Source: JBOICV01 sp050740255 (lineage in GTDB: Bacteria > Pseudomonadota > Gammaproteobacteria > Nevskiales > JBOICV01). From it: DNA of 12,611 nucleotides. Of this stretch, positions 7,920 through 12,611 are shown piece by piece. Where the stretch lies: the NCBI GenBank assembly GCA_050740255.1, contig JBOICV010000159.1:1-12611 (forward strand). Reading direction: 5' to 3'. A program made the translations under genes and the position numbers. The notes below the pieces were generated by a model that was not told the origin of the DNA, searched no databases, and saw only the letters and a program-made list of their open reading frames with translations. How positions within the stretch are numbered: the stretch's first letter is position 1; every line of letters starts with the position of its first letter.

Positions 7920-8009
7920 TGGCGGAGAGGGAGGGATTCGAACCCCCGGTGCCCGTAAGGACACAGCGGTTTTCAAGACCGCCGCAATAAACCGCTCTGC
8001 CACCTCTCC
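7920..8009 (-). tRNA. tRNA-Ser (anticodon TGA)
   Basis: This is a 90-nucleotide class II tRNA. The acceptor stem GGAGAGG (8009-8003) pairs with CCTCTCC (7930-7924), followed by discriminator G and an encoded CCA (7922-7920). The anticodon loop CTTGAAA has TGA at 7975-7973. A long variable arm (GTGTCC...GGGCAC) and the T-loop GGTTCGAATCC are present. It reads UCN serine codons and lies upstream of the aldolase gene on the same strand. Confidence 0.97.
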
Positions 8010-8022
8010 GGTTCAGCCGCGA

Positions 8023-8028
8023 ATTATG
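8023..8028 (-). promoter_or_regulatory. possible -10 box for tRNA-Ser
   Basis: On the minus strand CATAAT matches the -10 consensus at 5 of 6 positions and ends 13 bases before the mature tRNA 5' end, a normal distance for a tRNA promoter. The -35 region is poor, so the call is tentative. Confidence 0.4.
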
Positions 8029-8066
8029 GGTTAGTCACGCCTTGTGGAACAGAGTGGGAATGATCT

Positions 8067-8262
8067 GGTAGTGTCTCAATTTGCCGTCACACCGGCCCCC
8101 TTCGACGGGCTCAGGACAGGCTTCGATTTCACTCAGGATAAACTCCGGCCGGTGTCCATGGGGTTGAGAAGACTGGATTCCGGCCCCCGGCCTAAAAAAC
8201 GCCGGGGCAGGCCCCGCCGGAATGACGAATTCGGGAACCAAGCGGCAAACTGAGACACCGCC
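8067..8262. repeat. mosaic intergenic repeat bounded by inverted ends (element B)
   Basis: The left end GTGTCTCAATTTGCCG (8071-8086) is inverted at the right end as CGGCAAACTGAGACAC (8242-8257), with one mismatch. Inside are two nested structures. The first runs 8090-8154, bounded by CACCGGCC and GGCCGGTG, and carries the CCCTTCG...GGACAGGC core (8098-8121). The second is a strong double-stem hairpin at 8177-8223: ATTCCGGC pairs with GCCGGAAT, and the inner CCCCGGC (8185-8191) pairs with GCCGGGG (8201-8207). The latter resembles the common CTGGATTCC...GGAATGACG proteobacterial repeat. No coding sequence or transposase is present. The element fills most of the 276-base gap between tRNA-Ser and comEA. 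Confidence 0.8.
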
Positions 8263-8285
8263 AACGATCTGCCCCTTCCGGATAT

Positions 8286-8600
8286 TCAGGGCGTGGTGTG
8301 CTCCGCGGGGACGCGCTGGTGATCTCGCTTTACCGGCAGGGTACGTCCGGAAGGTTTGATCACGATATGCGACCGTATCCGCTCCAGGGTTTTCGGTCCG
8401 ATACCCTTCACTTCAAGCACCTGTTCCGGACTGACGAATGGGCCGTGAACTTCGCGATATTCAATGATGGCGCGCGCCTTCACCGGCCCAATGCCATCCA
8501 GTGATTCCAGCGCTGCCTGATCGGCGGTATTCAGATCAACCGCCGCGACCGCCAAGCCGAACGGCAAGCAAAGCAAGATAAGCGCAAGCCAAGGGCGCAC
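8286..8600 (-). CDS. comEA: secreted helix-hairpin-helix protein, ComEA family
   Basis: ComEA-type proteins bind incoming double-stranded DNA in the periplasm during natural transformation. This 104-residue product has a signal peptide (residues 1 to about 20, MRPWLALILLCLPFGLAVAA), then VDLNTADQAALESLDGIGPVKA and a second hairpin, VLEVKGIGPKTLERIR. Together these form the paired helix-hairpin-helix fold (about 22-80), followed by a short basic tail. The frame extends to 8684, but the GTG at 8600 has an AGGGGGG ribosome-binding site 4 bases upstream and gives a proper signal peptide, so I chose it. Short secreted ComEA forms like this are typical of beta- and gammaproteobacteria; no other competence genes are in view, so a role in DNA uptake is inferred from the family. 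Confidence 0.9.
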   Translation of the reverse strand: MRPWLALILLCLPFGLAVAAVDLNTADQAALESLDGIGPVKARAIIEYREVHGPFVSPEQVLEVKGIGPKTLERIRSHIVIKPSGRTLPVKRDHQRVPAEHTTP

Positions 8601-8622
8601 GTTTCCCCCCTTTTTATTCCCA

Positions 8623-8650
8623 AGCTTAGCCGCTGGCGCAGGCCGGTCAA
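8623..8650 (-). promoter_or_regulatory. possible comEA promoter
   Basis: On the minus strand TTGACC (8650-8645, 5 of 6 matches to the -35) is followed after 16 bases by TAAGCT (8628-8623, 3 of 6), about 22 bases before the GTG start. The -35 is good and the -10 weak. Confidence 0.4.
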
Positions 8651-8666
8651 GCGGCGCCGATACACG

Positions 8667-8697
8667 CGCATACCGGCTTGACACTCCGCATACCGGC
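8667..8697 (+). promoter_or_regulatory. 11-base direct repeat around the ispB -35, possible operator
   Basis: CGCATACCGGC occurs at 8667-8677 and again at 8687-8697, exactly 20 bases apart, or about two helical turns. The first copy abuts the TTGACA box and the second fills the promoter spacer. This placement suits a repressor or activator binding one face of the DNA. No regulator is identified. Confidence 0.45.
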
Positions 8698-8706
8698 CCC
8701 TAGCAT
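8678..8706 (+). promoter_or_regulatory. sigma-70 promoter of ispB
   Basis: A perfect -35 TTGACA (8678-8683) is followed by an ideal 17-base spacer and TAGCAT (8701-8706, 4 of 6 matches to the -10). Transcription should begin near 8712-8714, only about 5 bases before the ispB ATG. Confidence 0.65.
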
Positions 8707-8717
8707 CGCGCCACACC

Positions 8718-9686
8718 ATGCAGCTCAAAAGCCTGCTTTCACCCATAGAACAAGACATGGCGGCGGTGGATCAAATCATCCGCACGCGGCTGCGCTCCGA
8801 GGTGGTACTGATCAACCAGTTGGCCGAATACATCATCGGTGCCGGCGGCAAGCGCCTGCGTCCGGCGGTGGTGCTGCTGGCGGCACGCGCTTGCGGCTAT
8901 GCCGGCACCGGGCACCATTTGTTGGCTGCGGTGATCGAGTTCATTCATACCGCGACCTTATTGCACGATGATGTGGTGGACGAGTCGCTACTGCGCCGCG
9001 GCCGCGATACCGCCAATGCGGTCTGGGGCAACCAGATCAGCGTACTGACCGGGGATTTTCTGTACTCGCGCGCCTTCCAGATGATGATTGAACTGGACTC
9101 GATGGACGTGATGCACAGCCTGGCCGATACCACCAACACCATCGCGGAAGGTGAAGTCCTGCAGTTGCTGAACTGCCGCGACCCCGGCATTACCGAAGAG
9201 CGTTACCGCGAGGTGATCTGGCGCAAGACCGCGGTGCTGTTTCAGGCCGGCAGCCGCCTGGGCGCCGCGCTGGCCGCGCCGACCGCGCCCATCGTGGACG
9301 CGCTGGCCAACTACGGTCTGCATCTCGGTGTCGCCTTTCAACTGATTGACGATGCGCTGGACTATTCAGCCGATGCGCAGGCGCTGGGCAAGAACGTCGG
9401 CGACGATTTGGCCGAAGGCAAGCCGACGCTGCCGCTGATTTACGCGCTGAAACATGGCAGCGCGGATCAGAAAAAAGAGCTGCGCGCCGCGATCGAACAC
9501 GGCAACCGCGACAGTCTGCCGCAGGTGCTGGCCGCAATTGAATCGACCGGGGCGATCGCGTACACTGCCGCGCTCGCGAAAGAGGAATCGGAACAGGCGA
9601 TAGCCGCGCTGGCGGCACTTCCCGAATCGCCTTATAAAACGGCCCTGACGCAGCTCGCGCGGTTTGCGGTGGAACGCGGGTATTGA
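8718..9686 (+). CDS. ispB: octaprenyl-type polyprenyl diphosphate synthase
   Basis: IspB extends farnesyl diphosphate with isopentenyl diphosphate to make the long isoprenoid tail of ubiquinone or menaquinone. The 322-residue product is almost the length of E. coli IspB (323) and aligns from its start. It has GGKRLRP (about 43-49), the first aspartate-rich motif LLHDDVVDES (Asp84, 85, 88) with downstream LLRRGR, GDFLYSRAFQMM, AEGEVLQL, and the second motif QLIDDALDY (Asp211, 212, 215) with GKNVGDDLAEGKPTLPL. The exact chain length cannot be read from the sequence. No Shine-Dalgarno sequence precedes the ATG, and the predicted promoter leaves a leader of only a few bases, so translation may be leaderless. 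The next ATG in frame is at residue 14. tRNA-Pro begins 10 bases after the stop. Confidence 0.97.
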   Translation: MQLKSLLSPIEQDMAAVDQIIRTRLRSEVVLINQLAEYIIGAGGKRLRPAVVLLAARACGYAGTGHHLLAAVIEFIHTATLLHDDVVDESLLRRGRDTANAVWGNQISVLTGDFLYSRAFQMMIELDSMDVMHSLADTTNTIAEGEVLQLLNCRDPGITEERYREVIWRKTAVLFQAGSRLGAALAAPTAPIVDALANYGLHLGVAFQLIDDALDYSADAQALGKNVGDDLAEGKPTLPLIYALKHGSADQKKELRAAIEHGNRDSLPQVLAAIESTGAIAYTAALAKEESEQAIAALAALPESPYKTALTQLARFAVERGY

Positions 9687-9696
9687 CCGCCAGTTT

Positions 9697-9773
9697 CGGA
9701 GTGTAGCTCAGCCTGGTAGAGCGCTAGCTTCGGGAGCTAGAAGTCGCAGGTTCGAATCCTGTCACTCCGACCA
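9697..9773 (+). tRNA. tRNA-Pro (anticodon CGG)
   Basis: This 77-nucleotide tRNA has acceptor stem CGGAGTG (9697-9703) paired with CACTCCG (9763-9769), discriminator A and an encoded CCA (9771-9773). The anticodon stem CTAGC/GCTAG encloses loop TTCGGGA with CGG at 9731-9733, and the T-loop GGTTCGAATCC is standard. It starts 10 bases after the ispB stop, so it is either co-transcribed with ispB or uses a promoter inside the ispB 3' end (a TATAAA lies at 9633-9638 with a poor -35). Confidence 0.97.
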
Positions 9774-9817
9774 AATCACCACTTAACGCGGTCACTCGCA
9801 CCGTCACTCCGACCAAA
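9761..9817 (+). repeat. partial duplications of the tRNA-Pro 3' end
   Basis: GTCACTCCGACCAAA, the last 13 bases of the tRNA plus two flanking A residues, at 9761-9775 recurs exactly at 9803-9817. A third, imperfect copy (GTCACTCGCACC, two mismatches) at 9791-9802 abuts the last one. The remaining sequence to 9898 shows no gene, only a GC-rich stretch near 9843-9857. Confidence 0.7.
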
Positions 9818-9898
9818 GCTTTGCTGAAGATAACTTCGCCGTCCCCGGGGTGGGGGCGCAACCCATCTCGGCACGGTCATCCGTCACATAAACACAAA

Positions 9899-9927
9899 TA
9901 AAAAACGCCCGCGGTAGGCGGGCGTCT
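9899..9927 (-). terminator. Rho-independent terminator after the FecR-domain gene
   Basis: On the minus strand an 8-pair perfect stem (ACGCCCGC, loop CTACC, GCGGGCGT; 9925-9905) leads into TTTTTTA, about 22 bases after the FecR-domain stop. Plus-strand transcripts from ispB/tRNA-Pro would also meet this hairpin, but with only a short T run. Confidence 0.88.
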
Positions 9928-9947
9928 TTGCCAAATCAGACTCCGGG

Positions 9948-10676
9948 TTAATTGGGACTTGTCGACGGAGCTTCGATGCGGATATTGAAGTCGCTTTCTA
10001 TACGCAGGTCTTCCAAGCCCAGGCTCAATGGATCGAACATGAACTGGAAGTCGGCCTTCCAGCTATAGAACACCGCCGGCATCGTCGTAGCGGTCTGCGG
10101 CGGGCTGTTCACCATGATGTATTCACCCTTATTGGCGCCGGCTGTGCCGTCGCCATTGGTGGCGTCCGCGCCGCCTTCGTCCACTTTGACATAGGCGCCA
10201 TCAGCCACCGCAGCCCCGCCTGGGCCGGTGCAATCCCCGCTGCAGGCAATGGTCGTGAAATCGGTGCCGCGGATACCGAGCGTGGCCACTGGTGTGTTGA
10301 GCTTGAACGCGTCCGGATTGCCCTTGCCGATCAAGCCGCTCAGCACGCGCACGCCGCCGCGCAGCAGGTTGTAGAGCGCCGTACCGCCGCCGTTCGTGCC
10401 TTTGGTTGCGGTGTACTCCTTGATCTCAAAGCGGGAGTTCTGCCGCAGCGCGTAAAAGGAATCGTCCGCCATGCGCCACTGCAAACGAGCACCTGCGCCC
10501 GTGACCAGTACATCACCCGTCTGGATCAGTTGACCCTTCAAGGCCGGCGATTTCTGGCCGCCACGCTCAATGCTGGCGTCACCCGAAACAAACAACACCC
10601 GGCCGTCGGCCGCGAGCGCCATGCCCGGCAGCACACTCAACGACAGGGCCAAAATGAATGCGAAGCGCTTACTCAT
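9948..10676 (-). CDS. secreted FecR-domain protein
   Basis: This 242-residue exported protein has a signal peptide (residues 1-22, ending GMALA before ADG) and a FecR domain over about 24-140: GRVLFVSGDASIERGG, KGQLIQTGDVLVTG, then RGGVRVLSGLIG and NTPVATLGIRGTDF, which is the hallmark ending. The remaining 100 residues include a possible disulfide pair (Cys145, Cys149), a Gly/Asp-rich stretch (166-185) and a beta-rich tail. Family members of this stand-alone type are periplasmic, often near cell-envelope genes, and are not part of FecI/FecA iron signalling; no such partners are seen here. A GTG at 10685 is in frame, but the ATG at 10676 has an ideal GGAGGT ribosome-binding site 7 bases upstream. 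It follows the O-antigen ligase gene by 42 bases in the same operon and precedes a terminator. Confidence 0.92.
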   Translation of the reverse strand: MSKRFAFILALSLSVLPGMALAADGRVLFVSGDASIERGGQKSPALKGQLIQTGDVLVTGAGARLQWRMADDSFYALRQNSRFEIKEYTATKGTNGGGTALYNLLRGGVRVLSGLIGKGNPDAFKLNTPVATLGIRGTDFTTIACSGDCTGPGGAAVADGAYVKVDEGGADATNGDGTAGANKGEYIMVNSPPQTATTMPAVFYSWKADFQFMFDPLSLGLEDLRIESDFNIRIEAPSTSPN

Positions 10677-10718
10677 GGCACCCACCTCCAGTGGATTCCT
10701 TGTGCCTTGGTACCCATC

Positions 10719-12203
10719 TTATGTCACCGGAACAGGATATGCATCATCCTCCTGCCTGACCCCCTTTTTTCGGACTCGGGCGCCACGGCGATGGCGCGAT
10801 TGCGCCGAGCAGGCGGCGGCCATGGCCATCAGGATAACCAGGGTGGCGGCATTGGCCGGTATCTGCAGATTGAAGTCGCTGACGCTGTGAATGGCGATCG
10901 CCAGCATCGCCATCAGGACCGCAAAACAGATGCCGACGCGCAATCGGTTGTCACGCATCAGGACTACGCGGGCGGCATGCACCGCGGTACTGAGCACCAG
11001 CGCCAGCAGAATCAGACACCCGGGCAAGCCCGCCTCGATCAGAAACTGCGCATAGTCGTTGTGGGCATGGTCCCAATAACCCTCCAAGGCTTCCGGTTGA
11101 TAGGGTGCATAAGCCTGGGCAAAACTACCGAGACCCGAGCCGGTGCGCCAGTAACGCTCTATCACCGGCGGATAGGTTTGAAAAATCTGCACCCGAACAT
11201 CGGTGCTCAACTCGGTTTGCTCGATGCGCGTGACCAGTTTCTCGAGCCCATACCACTCGCCCACAATGTAGATATCCACCAGCAGCAGGCTGCCAAATAG
11301 CAGCAAGCTTCTAAGAACGAACTTCCGCTCGCGGAATAATACGTACAGGAAACCGCAGGCCGTCACGCTGAAAAAGAACGCCAGATTGCCGCCGCGGGAG
11401 CGGGTCAGAATCAGCGCGATCACCATCGCCGCCAGAAATACGCGCACGCGCAACTTGCTGCTGAACAAAAAGGCAGTGAAGTTACGCAGCATGTCCTTCC
11501 AGCCGTCGCTCTTGCCGACGCGCAAATCCGCCAGTATCAGGCCCACCGCCACGGCGCTGCACAGTTCGAGATAACCGGCCAGGTGATTGCGGTTGACGAA
11601 GGTGCCGGTGGCAAATCCTCGGTACGCGGTTTTCGGCTCGAAGAAGCCGTATTCAAGCCCCGATAACACCATGAAGCCGCCATACAAGGCCTGGAACAAG
11701 CCGGATATCACCAGCACATGCGCCAGCAGGAGCATGCGCTGCCGGTCGCGGGTGAGTCCTGCCACCAGCAGATACAACGCAAAAAACCCGAGTGACAGCA
11801 ACAAGCGCCGCCGGCCCAGTTCCGGCGCGATGCTTAACGGCCATTGCAGGCGCGCCGCCTCCGCCGGAAATGCCAGGCGATAAAGCTCCGCCGCCGATGG
11901 CGACCAGGCCGCGACGGTGGCAAAGGGCAGCGGCAGCAATTGCAATGCGCACCAGGATAGCCACGCCAGCCACAAAGCGATTGGCAAGCTCAGCTCTTTG
12001 AGGTGGACCGCGCGATTGGTGCGCCCGGCAATTTGCAAGGTGCAATACACCGCTAGCAACAGACCCGCGGCAGCGGCGAGGAGTGCAGCCGACCACGGCC
12101 GATTGCTGCCCAAGGGTAGCGGCAGCCAAACGATCAGTAACAACAGCGCCCAGAACAGCAGGTTCTCTGCTGCGGAGGGAGGCCGCCGGTTTGCCGGGCT
12201 CAT
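10719..12203 (-). CDS. O-antigen ligase/polymerase family membrane protein (Wzy_C)
   Basis: This 494-residue multi-spanning protein has about ten to twelve hydrophobic helices (starting near 15-32, 38-55, 72-92, 135-150, 158-180 and 208-226, then the 255-310 and 395-465 clusters). The large periplasmic loop lies at about 312-385. Family marks are TGTFVNRNHLAGYLE (199-213), LTRSRGG (266-272), RTGSGLGSF (353-361) and DHAHNDYAQFLIEAG (378-392). Such proteins attach O-antigen to lipid A core or polymerise surface polysaccharide or exopolysaccharide using undecaprenyl-linked sugars; the sequence does not say which. The ATG at 12203 has no clear Shine-Dalgarno sequence and lies 24 bases after the preceding gene, so it probably depends on the operon transcript. 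A basic, polar tail (about 467-494) ends the protein. Confidence 0.93.
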   Translation of the reverse strand: MSPANRRPPSAAENLLFWALLLLIVWLPLPLGSNRPWSAALLAAAAGLLLAVYCTLQIAGRTNRAVHLKELSLPIALWLAWLSWCALQLLPLPFATVAAWSPSAAELYRLAFPAEAARLQWPLSIAPELGRRRLLLSLGFFALYLLVAGLTRDRQRMLLLAHVLVISGLFQALYGGFMVLSGLEYGFFEPKTAYRGFATGTFVNRNHLAGYLELCSAVAVGLILADLRVGKSDGWKDMLRNFTAFLFSSKLRVRVFLAAMVIALILTRSRGGNLAFFFSVTACGFLYVLFRERKFVLRSLLLFGSLLLVDIYIVGEWYGLEKLVTRIEQTELSTDVRVQIFQTYPPVIERYWRTGSGLGSFAQAYAPYQPEALEGYWDHAHNDYAQFLIEAGLPGCLILLALVLSTAVHAARVVLMRDNRLRVGICFAVLMAMLAIAIHSVSDFNLQIPANAATLVILMAMAAACSAQSRHRRGARVRKKGVRQEDDAYPVPVT

Positions 12204-12227
12204 ATCGGGTTGGTTGACCGCTGGCCG

Positions 12228-12611
12228 CTAGAAGTAAGCGCCGAGCATTTCGCACCAGGTCCGCACCTGCGGCTCCAGATCGGAGCGGTGACAGACCTGG
12301 CGGGCATTGGCGGTCCACTGGCACCAGTCCCTGGGTCCCCGGCGCGGCAGGAACTCCTGGCAGAGTCTGGTTTCCTGTCCGCTGGCATAGACATAACGCA
12401 GGAACTCCTCCGGGTCGTGCCCCAAGCGAAATTCAATGCTCTTGCGCCACAGGCTGCGCAAACGCGGATTGCTGCGCGGCCAATCCACCAATCCCACAAC
12501 GCCAAACGACAAGTGCAGGCCATGACTGGTCGGCGCCAGCGCCTGTGCGCGCTCGACCGCATGCGCCAGTTGCGCATCGTAACGGCCGCCGACCGGACGC
12601 AGCAGCGCATA
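12228..12611 (-). CDS. C-terminal part of an unrecognised protein with a four-cysteine tail
   Basis: The minus-strand frame is open to the right edge and ends at TAG (12228-12230), leaving 127 residues of a longer protein whose start is outside the window. The first 30 residues (GRYDAQLAHAVERAQALAP) look like an alpha-helical, TPR-like segment. The rest is rich in Trp, Arg and aromatic residues and has four cysteines at visible positions 84, 97, 107 and 120. It sits 24 bases before the O-antigen ligase start on the same strand, so it belongs to the same polysaccharide-type operon. I do not recognise the family; a polysaccharide-biosynthesis accessory protein is a guess from position. The internal TTG at 12512 is not a believable start, because the same frame continues cleanly upstream. 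Confidence 0.7.
   Translation of the reverse strand, partial: YALLRPVGGRYDAQLAHAVERAQALAPTSHGLHLSFGVVGLVDWPRSNPRLRSLWRKSIEFRLGHDPEEFLRYVYASGQETRLCQEFLPRRGPRDWCQWTANARQVCHRSDLEPQVRTWCEMLGAYF

Noticed and set aside
7743..7958. Plus-strand frame ending in a GRDSNPRCP peptide
   Set aside because: The peptide is the translation of the antisense of the tRNA-Ser T-arm, a known annotation artefact, and the rest is opposite the aldolase start.
8035..8253. Short frames on both strands in the tRNA-Ser/comEA gap
   Set aside because: They translate the repeat element (including a CPEPVEG-type peptide often seen in spurious annotations) and have no ribosome-binding site.
8601..8684. Longer comEA start at 8684
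   Set aside because: It would place 28 polar residues before the signal peptide; the GTG at 8600 has a strong ribosome-binding site.
9838..9862. GC-rich CCCCGGGGTGGGGG stretch downstream of tRNA-Pro as a terminator or structured RNA
   Set aside because: It makes only a short stem without a following T run, and I see no conserved RNA motif.
12200..12610. 136-codon minus-strand frame at the right edge
   Set aside because: It overlaps the O-antigen ligase start and is rich in Arg/Ser/Ala; the alternative frame (12228-12611) is open to the edge and has a more natural composition and spacing.

Overview
The window looks like a chromosomal segment of a GC-rich proteobacterium, most likely beta (possibly gamma). 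The evidence is the succinylase-type dapD-dapE pair, an octaprenyl-type ispB followed directly by tRNA-Pro, a short secreted ComEA, a NarL/LuxR-type response regulator paired with a 7TM histidine kinase, and a class I fructose-bisphosphate aldolase. The lineage call is an inference from protein resemblance and gene order.

Layout, left to right. Positions 1-2963 (minus strand) hold a two-component signalling unit: a NarL-type response regulator, a small four-helix membrane protein, and a 7TM sensor histidine kinase whose C-terminus runs off the left edge. A palindromic dispersed repeat lies between the regulator and the other two genes. Positions 3021-4975 (plus) hold dapD and dapE, overlapping by ATGA; they catalyse the succinylase and desuccinylase steps of lysine/diaminopimelate synthesis. 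Positions 4953-7867 (minus) hold a patatin-like phospholipase with an N-terminal cyclic-nucleotide-binding domain and, upstream in transcription, class I aldolase, separated by a clear terminator. Then come tRNA-Ser(TGA) (minus), a mosaic repeat bounded by inverted repeats, comEA (minus), and a divergent promoter region leading to ispB (plus) and tRNA-Pro(CGG) (plus). Positions 9899-12611 (minus) form a surface-polysaccharide type operon: an incomplete cysteine-containing protein at the right edge, an O-antigen ligase/polymerase family membrane protein, and a secreted FecR-domain protein, closed by a terminator.

Most genes are ordinary housekeeping genes. The less ordinary signals are: two intergenic elements that share an 18-base end motif and a 24-base core; an 11-base direct repeat with exactly 20-base spacing wrapped around the -35 of the ispB promoter; an apparently near-leaderless ispB; partial copies of the tRNA-Pro 3' end just downstream of that tRNA; and a FecR / O-antigen ligase / cysteine-tail gene set with no FecI or TonB partner in view. 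I saw no CRISPR array, no transposase gene, no phage genes, and no clear candidate for a wholly new defence or mobile system.
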